The notes beneath the pieces are model-generated. The model had not been told where the DNA came from. It searched no databases and saw nothing but the letters and a program-made list of their open reading frames with translations. 64,000 bases of DNA, taken from assembly GCF_039523175.1 (NCBI RefSeq), contig NZ_BAAAEU010000004.1, positions 186,001-250,000 of the forward strand. The letters are read 5' to 3'. Position numbers and translations under genes: made by a program. Shown piece by piece: positions 35,701 through 44,261 of the stretch. How positions within the stretch are numbered: the first letter of the stretch is position 1; each line of letters opens with the position of its first letter. The DNA is from Dokdonella_A soli (lineage in GTDB: Bacteria > Pseudomonadota > Gammaproteobacteria > Xanthomonadales > Rhodanobacteraceae).

Positions 35701-36693
35701 ATGATGAAGATGCGAACACTCGGCAACACCCTGCAGGTTTCAGCGATCGGCCTCGGCTGCATGGGCCTTTCGGATTTCTATTCGAGCAGCGAGCACGACG
35801 ACGCGGCCGGCATCGCGCTGATCCGCCGCGCGGTCGATCTCGGCGTGAGCCTGATCGACACGGCCGACATCTACGGGCCGTTCACCAATGAAGTACTGGT
35901 CGGCAAGGCGCTCGCCGGCATCCGTGACCGTGTCGTGCTCGCAACCAAGTTCGGCATCGTGCGCAGCGAGAGCGGCGAACGCCTCGGCGTAAACGGCCGG
36001 CCCGAATACGTCCGCGCCAGCTGCGAAGCCTCGCTGCGTCGGCTCGGCGTCGACCACATCGATCTCTACTACCAGCACCGGATCGATCCGAAGGTGCCGA
36101 TCGAGGAGACCGTTGGTGCGCTCGCCGAACTCGTGAAGCAGGGCAAGGTGCGCCATGTAGGCTTGTCCGAAGCGTCGGCGGCGACGATCCGGCGCGCGCA
36201 TGCCGTGCATCCGCTCACCGCGATCCAGAGCGAATACTCGTTGTGGAGTCGCGATCCGGAGGACGAGATCCTGCCGCTGTGCCGCGAGCTCGGCATCGGC
36301 TTCGTCGCGTACAGCCCGCTCGGTCGCGGTTTCCTCGCCGGCCGATTCAGGAAACTCGAGGATCTCGCCGCAGATGATTGGCGACGCGGTTCGCCGCGTT
36401 TCCAGGGCGACAACTTCGCGAAGAACCTCGCGCTCGTCGAGAAGATCGAGGACATCGCCGCCGAGAAGGACTGCACGCCGTCGCAACTCGCACTGGCGTG
36501 GCTGCTCGCGCAGGGCGATCACATTGCGCCGATTCCGGGCACGACCAGCATCGAGCGGCTCGAGCAGAACGTGGCGGCCGGCGCGTTGACGTTGAGCGCG
36601 GCGGAACTCGCCGCAATCGACGCGATCGCCCCGCAGGGCGTCGCATCCGGCGCGCGCTACCCGGAGGCAGCGCTGCGCGAACTGAGTCGCTGA
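35701..36693 (+). CDS. Aldo/keto reductase
   Basis: A 330-residue AKR of the AKR13/YakC-like group. The catalytic Asp and Tyr are in LIDTADIYG; Lys and His appear in LATKFGIV and LYYQHRIDP. NADP-binding residues follow near YSPLGRGFLAG and PIPGTTSIERLEQN. Two ATGs at the start (ATGATG) are preceded by AAAGGAG at 5 and 8 bases. It probably reduces a reactive carbonyl; the substrate is unknown. Confidence 0.9.
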   Translation: MMKMRTLGNTLQVSAIGLGCMGLSDFYSSSEHDDAAGIALIRRAVDLGVSLIDTADIYGPFTNEVLVGKALAGIRDRVVLATKFGIVRSESGERLGVNGRPEYVRASCEASLRRLGVDHIDLYYQHRIDPKVPIEETVGALAELVKQGKVRHVGLSEASAATIRRAHAVHPLTAIQSEYSLWSRDPEDEILPLCRELGIGFVAYSPLGRGFLAGRFRKLEDLAADDWRRGSPRFQGDNFAKNLALVEKIEDIAAEKDCTPSQLALAWLLAQGDHIAPIPGTTSIERLEQNVAAGALTLSAAELAAIDAIAPQGVASGARYPEAALRELSR

Positions 36694-36706
36694 ATGCCGC
36701 GACTGC

Positions 36707-37951
36707 TCAATGCGCGTCGACGCGCAACATGCCGGCGACGGCGGCGTAATCGCCGTCGTTCGGCTGCTGGCGGATGCCGAGCAGGTGCATGAGCAGCGGA
36801 TACACGTCGACGTTGTCGAACTCCGGTACTACGAGCCCTTGTTTGAACCCCGGGCCGTGCGCGATGAACAGCGCGCGCATGGCCGGATCGTCGCTGTCGT
36901 AACCGTGCTCGCCGGCCGAGAAATGACCGCCACTGGTTTCGTACTCGTGCGAGGTGATGATGCCTCCATCCTTGGCGAGGCAGAGCAGGGCCGGGATGCG
37001 CGGATTCGTTCCGTAGTGCAGGCGCGCGGGCATCTCCGACTTGCGCCAGCACTGCATGTGCGCATGCGGCGCGAGCAAGGCGCGCTCCACATCCGCAGTC
37101 TTGCCTGCATGCGGCACGATGCCGGCGAGGATGCCGTAGTTGACGACATCGACATCGGCCAATGGCAGCACGTCGTCGAGGTAGGTGCGACGCTCGCGCG
37201 AAGTCGCGGTCATGCCGTGGTCGGACACGATCACCAGGTTCGCGTGCGCGAACAGGCCGCGTCGCTTCAGGCCGTCGACGAGGTGCGCGAGCGCGGCGTC
37301 GACTTCGCGCAATGCGGCATCGACGGCGGGCGAATCGGGGCTGTTGTCATGCCCGGCGTGGTCGACCTGCTCGAAGTACAGCGTGAAGAACGAGGCGCGC
37401 TGCGGCACGGGCAGGTCGATCCAGCGCAGCAGCTGGTCGACGCGCTGGTCCGGCGTCAGCTTGCCGTCGAACGGCAGCCATTTGCTCGGCCGCACACCCG
37501 CGATCGCGATGTCCGAGCCCGGCCAGAACATGGTTGCCGCGTGCTCGCCGTGTTTCTCGACGCTGACCCAGATCGGCTCACCGCCCCACCATGACGGATC
37601 GCTGGTGGTCTTCGGATCCTTGTAGACGAAGACCTTGTCGCTGGCAGGGTCGACCATGCGGTTGTTGACGATGCCGTGGTGGTCCGGATACAGGCCGGTC
37701 ACCAGCGTGTAGTGGTTCGGGAAGGTCAGTGTCGGGAATGCCGGCTTCATGGCCTCGGCACGCACGCCGTCGGCTGCAAGCGCGGAGAGTGTCGGCGTCT
37801 CGTGGCGATCGAGATAGTCGGCGCGGAAGCCGTCGATCGAGATCAGGATCAGCGGAGTCCGGCTGGATTCCGCGGCATTGCGCAGGGTCGCTGGCGCACA
37901 GCCGGCGGCGCAGAGAATCCAGACCAGTACCAGCAGGGCACGCAAACGCAT
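36707..37951 (-). CDS. Ectonucleotide pyrophosphatase/phosphodiesterase (NPP) lipoprotein
   Basis: The 414-residue product has a lipobox (WILCAAGC), so it is probably lipid-anchored. The fold is that of NPP/alkaline phosphatase enzymes: LISIDGFRADYL (metal-binding Asp), the catalytic Thr in FPTLTFPNHYTLVTGLYP, YFEQVDHAGHD, and VSDHGMTA. The Xanthomonas NPP, whose crystal structure is known, is the closest family member I can name. It hydrolyses nucleotide phosphodiester or pyrophosphate bonds outside the cell. The gene is convergent with the aldo/keto reductase. Confidence 0.92.
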   Translation of the reverse strand: MRLRALLVLVWILCAAGCAPATLRNAAESSRTPLILISIDGFRADYLDRHETPTLSALAADGVRAEAMKPAFPTLTFPNHYTLVTGLYPDHHGIVNNRMVDPASDKVFVYKDPKTTSDPSWWGGEPIWVSVEKHGEHAATMFWPGSDIAIAGVRPSKWLPFDGKLTPDQRVDQLLRWIDLPVPQRASFFTLYFEQVDHAGHDNSPDSPAVDAALREVDAALAHLVDGLKRRGLFAHANLVIVSDHGMTATSRERRTYLDDVLPLADVDVVNYGILAGIVPHAGKTADVERALLAPHAHMQCWRKSEMPARLHYGTNPRIPALLCLAKDGGIITSHEYETSGGHFSAGEHGYDSDDPAMRALFIAHGPGFKQGLVVPEFDNVDVYPLLMHLLGIRQQPNDGDYAAVAGMLRVDAH

Positions 37952-38059
37952 CGCGGAATCGCCGAAAGAAAGGCCGCCTATCGTCGCTGAAAGCGATGAC
38001 GGTTCCTACCGCCCTGCGGTACTACGGTCCTGAAAGAACGTGTCTCGCTCAAAGGCTCC

Positions 38060-38078
38060 CCCTCTCTCCGGGAGAGGG
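38060..38078. repeat. CCCTCTC-TCCGG-GAGAGGG palindrome, related to the one at 27824
   Basis: A 7-base perfect inverted repeat with the same CCTCTC/GAGAGG core as the pair at 27.8 kb. It lies downstream of the dioxygenase gene and upstream of the divergent NPP gene. Two loci with the same core support a dispersed extragenic repeat family. Confidence 0.65.
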
Positions 38079-38084
38079 ACAGAC

Positions 38085-38690
38085 TCACGCACTGCGCACG
38101 CGCGTGGCTCCGAGGCTGCCGTCGATCCTCGCGATCGTCGGTGCGGCGACGTAGCGACCGCCCAGCGCCGGGTCGAAATTGCAATAGGTTTCGAGCAGAC
38201 CGCCATAGACATGCAGGGTGACCGCGGCGCGGCGTGCCGACAGGTTGGTGCAGCGGTGTGCGTGGCCGGCGGTGCCGCGGAACGCGCAGGACTGGCCTTC
38301 CTCGAGCAGCGTCGTGCCGACGAATCTCGGCTGCGCTTCACCGCGCTCGTCGGTCGTGAGTTCGTAGTCCTCGACGCCCAGTGTTCCCTGCAGGACCATC
38401 TCGATGCCCCACAGGCCGGCATGATCATGGATCGGCGTCGAATAGCCGGCCGGCCAGACCATGATCAGGCCGGTGTAGCGGCCATCGCGCTCACGCTCAT
38501 ACAACCAGCGCGTGAATTCCTGGGGATGCTGGTCACACAACGCGCGCAATGCGCGGCGGTCCTTCGGCGAATACCAGACCGCATCGCACAGCCCGCCATG
38601 CACGCGCTCCAGCGAGAATTCCGGCCCATTCATGCACGAGGCCATGTAGGCCCGGACACTGCGCGTCACATCCAGATCGATCGGCAACAT
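38085..38690 (-). CDS. Cysteine dioxygenase-like thiol dioxygenase
   Basis: The 201-residue cupin has the iron-binding HxH in TPIHDHAGLWGIEMVLQG and the third His in AGHAHRCTNLS, as in type I cysteine dioxygenases. A Tyr/Glu context (GLETYCNFDP) is present. It oxidises cysteine or a related thiol to the sulfinate; 3-mercaptopropionate is the alternative substrate. Upstream is a 277-base AT-rich gap to the divergent OYE homologue. Confidence 0.83.
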   Translation of the reverse strand: MLPIDLDVTRSVRAYMASCMNGPEFSLERVHGGLCDAVWYSPKDRRALRALCDQHPQEFTRWLYERERDGRYTGLIMVWPAGYSTPIHDHAGLWGIEMVLQGTLGVEDYELTTDERGEAQPRFVGTTLLEEGQSCAFRGTAGHAHRCTNLSARRAAVTLHVYGGLLETYCNFDPALGGRYVAAPTIARIDGSLGATRVRSA

Positions 38691-38807
38691 CTTTGCACCC
38701 CGAAGTTGTCGTTTCCCTGTGTGCGAACTGCATCACAGTCGTCGTTAAGCTCCCGCTAAGCTTTCAAGGGCGCTGCTTCGGCCGGATGGCCTGCATATGG
38801 AATTGAC

Positions 38808-38825
38808 TTGAAGAATGATCTTCAA
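38808..38825. promoter_or_regulatory. Operator-like palindrome TTGAAGA-ATGA-TCTTCAA
   Basis: A perfect 7-base inverted repeat with a 4-base spacer in an AT-rich stretch between divergent genes. A plausible -35/-10 pair for the leftward dioxygenase gene can be read across it. The symmetry fits a MarR/HxlR-type operator; the regulator is not in this window. The rest of the 277-base gap shows no gene. Confidence 0.45.
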
Positions 38826-38967
38826 TCGATTGAATAAGATTATTTTTATAACCGACGACCATCCTGACAGTGGCGGCGTCGGGAGATCGGATGTTGCAGC
38901 GCGCCATCGCCGTTGTATAAGGCAGCTCGCCAGCGATTCCCGCTGGGCGATCCATCCGGAGAGTTGC

Positions 38968-40026
38968 ATGCGCCTGTTCGAACCGTTGACGATCGGCGAC
39001 GTCACCCTGCGCAACCGCATCGTGGTGTCGCCGATGTGCGAATACTCCGCGGTCGACGGTATCCCGGACGATTGGCATCTCGTGCATCTGGGCAGCCGCG
39101 CGGTCGGCGGCACGGGACTGGTGTTTACCGAGGCGACCGCCGTGTCGCCGGAAGGGCGCATCTCGCCGACCGACACGGGCATCTGGAACAACCGGCAACG
39201 CGACGCTTGGGCACGCATTGCAGCGTTCATCACCTCGCAGGGCGCATTGCCCGGCATCCAGCTCGCGCATGCCGGGCGCAAGGCCAGTACGGCGGAGCCG
39301 TGGCGTGGGGGCAAGCCGTTGCCGAGCAGGCAGGGCGCCTGGACGCCGCTTGCGCCGAGCGCGATTCCCTTCGACGAGGGGTATCCCGTGCCGGTTGCGC
39401 TCGACGCAGATGGCATCACGAAAGTCATCGCGGACTTCCGGGATGCCGCGTTGCGCGCACGCGAAGCCGGTTTCCGCGTGATCGAGATCCATGCCGCGCA
39501 CGGCTACCTGCTGCACGAATTCCTGTCGCCGCTGTGCAACCAGCGCGCCGATGACCACGGCGGTTCATTGGAGAACCGCGCGCGGTTATTGCGCGAAACG
39601 GTCGCCGCTGTGCGCGAGGCATGGCCGGCGCCACGGCCGCTGTTCGTGCGCGTGTCTGCGACCGACTGGATGCCCGGCGGCTGGGACATCGATGAATGCG
39701 TGGAACTCGCGCGCTGGCTGAAGCGCGACGGCGTCGACCTGATCGATTGTTCGTCCGGCGGCGCGGTGCCGCATGCGCATGTGCCGGTGGCGCCGGGGTA
39801 TCAGGTCCCGTTTGCTGCGCGCATCCGCCGTGAAGCAGGCATCGCTACCGGTGCGGTCGGATTGATCACCGATGCGAAGCAGGCCGAGGCGATCATCGAT
39901 CGCGGTGACGCCGATCTCGTCGTCATGGCGCGTGAACTGCTGCGCGATCCCTATTTCCCGCGCCGTGCGGCGGCCGAGCTGGGCGTGAAGCTGGAGCCGC
40001 CGCCCCAGTATCAGAGGGCCTGGTAG
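38968..40026 (+). CDS. NADH:flavin oxidoreductase (old yellow enzyme, YqjM-like)
   Basis: The 352-residue FMN protein has the YqjM-class motifs: LTIGDVTLRNRIVVSPMCEYSA (Cys in SPMC), the HGYLLHEFLSP block after EIHAA (active-site His pair), NQRADDHGGSLENRARLL, and the phosphate-binding region AVGLITDAKQAEAIIDRGDADLVVMARELLRDPYFPRRAA. It reduces activated alkenes. The ATG has GGAGA upstream. Downstream, the PAP2 gene is convergent. Confidence 0.93.
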   Translation: MRLFEPLTIGDVTLRNRIVVSPMCEYSAVDGIPDDWHLVHLGSRAVGGTGLVFTEATAVSPEGRISPTDTGIWNNRQRDAWARIAAFITSQGALPGIQLAHAGRKASTAEPWRGGKPLPSRQGAWTPLAPSAIPFDEGYPVPVALDADGITKVIADFRDAALRAREAGFRVIEIHAAHGYLLHEFLSPLCNQRADDHGGSLENRARLLRETVAAVREAWPAPRPLFVRVSATDWMPGGWDIDECVELARWLKRDGVDLIDCSSGGAVPHAHVPVAPGYQVPFAARIRREAGIATGAVGLITDAKQAEAIIDRGDADLVVMARELLRDPYFPRRAAAELGVKLEPPPQYQRAW

Positions 40027-40062
40027 AGCGTTGGCGCGGTACGTCGCACGATCCGTCGGATC

Positions 40063-40611
40063 TCAGCCGAACAGCCGGACGGCATGCGCGAGCCACAGTG
40101 ACAGCGTGCCCAGGCTGCCACCGATCAGGGTCGCCGCAAGCACGTCGCTCGGATAGTGCAGGCCGAGCACGATGCGCGACATCGCGACCAGCACGGTGAA
40201 CGGCAGCAGCAGCGGTGCGAGCACCGGAAAATACGCGAGCGCGACCAAGGTGAAGCTGACCGCGTGCAGGGTATGGCCCGAGGGGAAGCTGAATTCGTCG
40301 AGCGGCGCGATGTAGGCGGTGATGTCCGCATGCGCGCGGAACGGGCGGGGCCGACGCGTCCAGCGCTTGAGCATCCGGTACATCGTCGCGGCGACGATGC
40401 CGACGCAGGCCATGTGCAGCGCCGCGTGCATTCCGCGAAGCCCGCCAAACGCCGCCAGCAACGCCATCAGCGCATACCAGAACACGCCGTCGCCGAGGCG
40501 GCTGATCACGCGGAAGAACAGGGTGAGCGCGCGAAGCGCACCCCACCGATTCATCGCGATGCAGAGCCAGCGCTCGCCGCTGCCGATTTCGATGCGTTGC
40601 CAGGTCGTCAT
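40063..40611 (-). CDS. PAP2-superfamily membrane phosphatase
   Basis: The 182-residue product has all three PAP2 motifs: KX6RP in KRWTRRPRP, PSGHT, and SRX5HX3D in SRIVLGLHYPSD. Five hydrophobic segments place it in the membrane. The ATG overlaps the stop of the upstream glycosyltransferase (ATGA), so translation is coupled. The pair likely makes or recycles a lipid-linked sugar or glycolipid; undecaprenyl pyrophosphate is one possible substrate. Confidence 0.88.
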   Translation of the reverse strand: MTTWQRIEIGSGERWLCIAMNRWGALRALTLFFRVISRLGDGVFWYALMALLAAFGGLRGMHAALHMACVGIVAATMYRMLKRWTRRPRPFRAHADITAYIAPLDEFSFPSGHTLHAVSFTLVALAYFPVLAPLLLPFTVLVAMSRIVLGLHYPSDVLAATLIGGSLGTLSLWLAHAVRLFG

Positions 40612-41762
40612 GCCGCCCTCCGCAGCGAAAGTTCGCCGAGCAGATCAGCGAAATGGGTCGCAACGCTGGCCGTGCTCAATGCGGTGACCGCGTCGCGGGC
40701 GGCATCGCGCAAAGCCGGGTCGTGGCGCTGCGCGCGGCGTGCAACATCCGCGGCCGATGCGACGGCTGCTGCGATGAATGCGTCGTCGTCGCCACGCGGC
40801 ACGCGGCTTCCGGCGCGCACGTCGTGGATGTGCTCGTGGGCTGCGCCATAGTCGAACGCGACCACTGGCACACCGCTGGCCAGCGCTTCGAGGGTCACGT
40901 TGCCGAAGGTCTCGGTGAGGCTCGGGAACAGGAACAGGTCGCCGGAGGCGTAGTGCCTGGCGAGATCCTCGCCACGGCGGATGCCCGTGAACACGATATC
41001 GGGATGCTGTGCGGCCAGCGTGGCCCGGGCCGGACCGTCACCGACGATCACGAAGCGCGCGCGTGGCGCATCCGCCTTGATCGCATGGAATGCACGCACC
41101 GCCAGCTCGAGGTTCTTTTCCGGCGCGATGCGGCCGACATGAATGATCGCCAGGTCGCCAGCGGCAAGTCCCCATTCCGCGCGCAGCGCCTCGTCGCGCC
41201 GGTCCGGCCGGAACAGTTCGGTATCGACCGCGCGGCGCAGCAGGCGCACATCGTGGAATCCGTTCGCACCGAGGAACTCCGCGAGTTCCGTGGTCGGCAC
41301 CAGGGTCGCTGATGCACGGTTGTGGAAACGGCGCAGGTAGGCGAACACGATCGGGGTCAGGAAACTGAGACCGTAGTGCGAGGCGAAGTCGTCGAAGCGC
41401 GTGTGGAAACCGGTACAGGCCGGGATGCCGAGCCGGCGGCTTGCGCCGAGTGCGGTCAACCCAAGCGGACCTTCGGTCGCGATGTAGAGCACGTCAGGCC
41501 GACATGCGGACCAGCGCCGATGCAAGGTGCGATGCGCCGGCAAGCCGAAACGAAGGCCCGGGTAGCGCGGCAGGGACGCGCCCGGCAGCAGGACTTGCTC
41601 GAACCCGTCGGGCGGAACCATGCCCGGTTCGCCTTCCTGACGCGGCCGCACCAGTTCGACCGAGTGCCCCAGGCCTTGCAGCCCGCGCGCGAGCGACTGC
41701 ACGGTCAAGGCGACGCCGTTGATCTCCGGTGGCCAGGTTTCGGTGACGATGGCGACGCGCAT
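40608..41762 (-). CDS. GT4-family glycosyltransferase (mannosyltransferase MgtA-like)
   Basis: The 384-residue enzyme has the GT4 markers: N-terminal ETWPPEINGVALTVQSLARGL, the LVPTTELAEFL region, sugar-nucleotide pocket AIIHVGRIAPEKNLEL, and the late EX7E motif in SLTETFGNVTLEALASGVPVVAFD. It matches enzymes that mannosylate lipids such as MgtA/PimB. The start MRVAIVTETWPPEING is fixed by conservation. It is transcribed away from the pst operon and coupled to a PAP2 phosphatase. Confidence 0.9.
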   Translation of the reverse strand: MRVAIVTETWPPEINGVALTVQSLARGLQGLGHSVELVRPRQEGEPGMVPPDGFEQVLLPGASLPRYPGLRFGLPAHRTLHRRWSACRPDVLYIATEGPLGLTALGASRRLGIPACTGFHTRFDDFASHYGLSFLTPIVFAYLRRFHNRASATLVPTTELAEFLGANGFHDVRLLRRAVDTELFRPDRRDEALRAEWGLAAGDLAIIHVGRIAPEKNLELAVRAFHAIKADAPRARFVIVGDGPARATLAAQHPDIVFTGIRRGEDLARHYASGDLFLFPSLTETFGNVTLEALASGVPVVAFDYGAAHEHIHDVRAGSRVPRGDDDAFIAAAVASAADVARRAQRHDPALRDAARDAVTALSTASVATHFADLLGELSLRRAA

Positions 41763-41857
41763 GGGCAGGGACGGCTCGTGACTTCCATGCAGGCTGGCGC
41801 CACTGCTTGAAGCGCGTATTGCGCTGGAGTGGCAGATCGATGACGGTCGCCGAGGGG

Positions 41858-41875
41858 ATGTAACAACACTGTCAT
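41858..41875 (+). promoter_or_regulatory. Pho box candidate upstream of pstC
   Basis: The sequence ATGTAACAACACTGTCAT agrees with the 18-base Pho-box consensus (two CTGTCAT units, 11-base period) at about 14 positions; the second half is a perfect CTGTCAT. It ends 22 bases before the pstC ATG, close enough to replace the -35 element. This supports PhoB activation of the pstCAB-phoU operon under phosphate limitation. It also means a very short leader. Confidence 0.6.
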
Positions 41876-41897
41876 CTTGTCCACCTAGCGTGCGTGA

Positions 41898-42986
41898 ATG
41901 TCCGGCAATCCAGCCACTTGCGAGCCAGTCCTGAGCCCCGCCTTCATTCGGGACGTGGCGCGCTCGCGCGCACGGCGCGCGCGAGCAAGGGCATTCTTCG
42001 AGGCCGCCGGGACGGCCCTGGTGCTGGGTGGCCTGCTCGCGATCCCGATGTTCCTGCTCGGCAGTCTGCTGCCGTGGGCCGGCTTGCCGCTGGCGGCATG
42101 GCAGCAACTCGGCATGCTGTTCGCCGGCACGCTGCGCGCAGCCGCGTGCGCCGTGATGGTGGCGGTTCCGCTCGGCATCGCGACCGCGATGTTCTGCGCG
42201 CATTTCTGCGCACCTCGACTGCGCGCATGGATCAAGCCGGCACTCGAGATCCTCGATGCATTGCCGACCGTCGTGCTCGGCCTGGTCGCGGTGGCGACAT
42301 TGGCGCCGTGGTTGAAGGGCCATGTCGCGACCGTGCTCGGCCTGATCGTAGTGCTGCCGGCTTTGCTGCTCGCGGGCGGCATGGCATTCGGTGCACGTGG
42401 GCACGTCGAAGGCTGGCTGCCGTTGTGGCTGTTGCCGCTGGTGATTGTGGTAATGGCGATCGGTATCACGATGGCCGCTCGACACGAGGGCACGGCGATC
42501 GTGCCTTCCAGCCCGTGGAACGCGATGCTGGTCGGCCTCGCGCTTGGCTTCGCCGCGCTGCCGATGGTGTTCTCGGTTGCGGAGGACGCGTTGTTCCTGG
42601 TGCCGCGCACGCAGACGCAGGCCGCATTTGCGCTCGGCGCCACGCGTTGGCAGGCGCTCACTTCGGTGCTGCTGCCGGCAGCGGGTTCCGGACTCGCCGC
42701 AGCCGCCGTGCTTGGACTCTCGCGCTGCCTCGGCGAGACGATGATCGTGTTGATGGCCAGCGGCAACACGCCAGTCGCCGGCTTCGATCCGCTGGCGGGG
42801 TTGCGCTCGATCAGTGCGGACCTCGCGCTCGGCATGCCCGAGGCTGCGCCGACGAGCACCGCGTATCGAAGCCTGCTGTTGGCCGCGTTGTTGCTGCTGG
42901 CTCTGACCGTGCTGCTGAGCTCCGTCGCCGGCATCGTCCGCGAGCGCCTGCGCCGCCGTCTGCGAGCGGAAATGCAAGTGGCATGA
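41898..42986 (+). CDS. pstC: Phosphate ABC transporter permease PstC
   Basis: The 362-residue product has about six membrane segments and the ABC permease EAA-type loop in AAFALGATRWQALTSVLLPAAGSG. Blocks such as LDALPTVVLGLVAVATLAPWL and LSRCLGETMIVLMASGN are typical of PstC. It forms the inner-membrane channel with PstA. The stop overlaps the PstA ATG (ATGA). No obvious ribosome site precedes the ATG. Confidence 0.9.
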   Translation: MSGNPATCEPVLSPAFIRDVARSRARRARARAFFEAAGTALVLGGLLAIPMFLLGSLLPWAGLPLAAWQQLGMLFAGTLRAAACAVMVAVPLGIATAMFCAHFCAPRLRAWIKPALEILDALPTVVLGLVAVATLAPWLKGHVATVLGLIVVLPALLLAGGMAFGARGHVEGWLPLWLLPLVIVVMAIGITMAARHEGTAIVPSSPWNAMLVGLALGFAALPMVFSVAEDALFLVPRTQTQAAFALGATRWQALTSVLLPAAGSGLAAAAVLGLSRCLGETMIVLMASGNTPVAGFDPLAGLRSISADLALGMPEAAPTSTAYRSLLLAALLLLALTVLLSSVAGIVRERLRRRLRAEMQVA

Positions 42987-44248
42987 TGCGGCGACTCCTC
43001 GACGATGCCGGCACCTGGTTGCTGGCCGGAATGTCGGCGCTCTGTCTTTGCGCGTTGCTGGGCCTGCTCGGCTGGCTGGCGGTGGCCGGGCTGGCGCCGT
43101 TCTGGCCAACGCCGGTCGATGAGCTGCAACTGCGCGACGGGCGCCGCTTGCTCGGCGAGGTCGTCGCTGTCGATAAGGATGCGATCGCAATCCGCGGCAG
43201 CGAGATCGATCGCATCGGCGACGCGTACCAGCGCGTGCCAGCGGTGGATATCGCCCTGCGGTCGCAGCCGTCCGATGCGATCACGCTCATCTTGACCGAT
43301 GGCCGGCGCCTGTTTGCGCGCGGCGCTGCGGCCCAGGAACCCGCCTTGCTCGCCAGCGCCAGCCGTCCCGCCGAATTGCTCAATGTGGTTCGCTCGAACG
43401 AGATAGGTCTTCCCACGCGCATCGGCCTGTTCGTGCGCAATCTCGGCCGCTTCCTCGGCACACCGCCGGCCGCATCGAGCCTCGCCGGTGGTGTGCTGCC
43501 AGCCTTGATCGGCACGGTCACGCTGGTGCTGTTGATGAGCGTGATCGTGATGCCGCTCGGCGTCGCGACCGCGGTCTACCTGCATCAGCGCCGCGGACCC
43601 GGTGTGCGCTTCGTGCGCGCCGCGATCAACACGCTGGCCGGCGTGCCGTCCATCGTCTACGGCGTGCTCGGCCTCGGTCTGTTCGTGCACGGCATCGGCG
43701 CCGGCATCGATCGCTGGTTCTACGCCGACCGCCTGCCGATGCCGACCTTCGGCAGCGGCGGTCTTCTCTGGGCCGCGCTGACGCTGGCGCTGCTGACCCT
43801 GCCGGTCGTCGTGGTCAGCGTCGAGGAAGGGCTCGCACGCATTCCCGCAAGCCAGCGCGAGGGGTCGCTCGCACTCGGCGCAACGCGCGACGAGACGCTG
43901 TGGCATCTGCTCCTTCCGGCCGCGCGTCCGGCCTTGCTGACCGGACTGATTCTCGCGATCGCGCGTGCGTCCGGCGCGGTCGCGCCGCTGATGCTGGTCG
44001 GCGTCGTCAAGCTCGCGCCCGCGTTGCCGCTGGATGGCACATCGCCGTTCCTGCACCCGTCGCGCCAGTTCATGCATCTCGGCTTCGAGATTTACGATGC
44101 CGCGCTGGCGAGTTCCGATGCGATTCGTGGCGTGCCGCGCGCGTATGCTTGCGCCGTGCTGTTGGTCGGCGTCGTGATCCTGCTGAACCTGTCCGCGATC
44201 CTGCTGCGCAATCGTCTGCGCGACCGTTATCGCGCACTGGAAACCTGA
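42983..44248 (+). CDS. pstA: Phosphate ABC transporter permease PstA with extended N-terminal domain
   Basis: The 421-residue protein is longer than the usual 290-residue PstA because of an extra segment (about residues 45-165) between TM1 and TM2. Two short homologous pieces, LRDGRRLLGEVVAV and LTDGRRLFARGAAA, give a beta-rich pattern there, which may face the periplasm. The remaining body has the permease blocks TLAGVPSIVYGVLGLGLFV, EGSLALGATRDETLWHLLLPAARPALLTG and ASGAVAPLMLVGVVK. It pairs with PstC. Confidence 0.9.
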   Translation: MMRRLLDDAGTWLLAGMSALCLCALLGLLGWLAVAGLAPFWPTPVDELQLRDGRRLLGEVVAVDKDAIAIRGSEIDRIGDAYQRVPAVDIALRSQPSDAITLILTDGRRLFARGAAAQEPALLASASRPAELLNVVRSNEIGLPTRIGLFVRNLGRFLGTPPAASSLAGGVLPALIGTVTLVLLMSVIVMPLGVATAVYLHQRRGPGVRFVRAAINTLAGVPSIVYGVLGLGLFVHGIGAGIDRWFYADRLPMPTFGSGGLLWAALTLALLTLPVVVVSVEEGLARIPASQREGSLALGATRDETLWHLLLPAARPALLTGLILAIARASGAVAPLMLVGVVKLAPALPLDGTSPFLHPSRQFMHLGFEIYDAALASSDAIRGVPRAYACAVLLVGVVILLNLSAILLRNRLRDRYRALET

Positions 44249-44261
44249 GATCCTTCGATCA

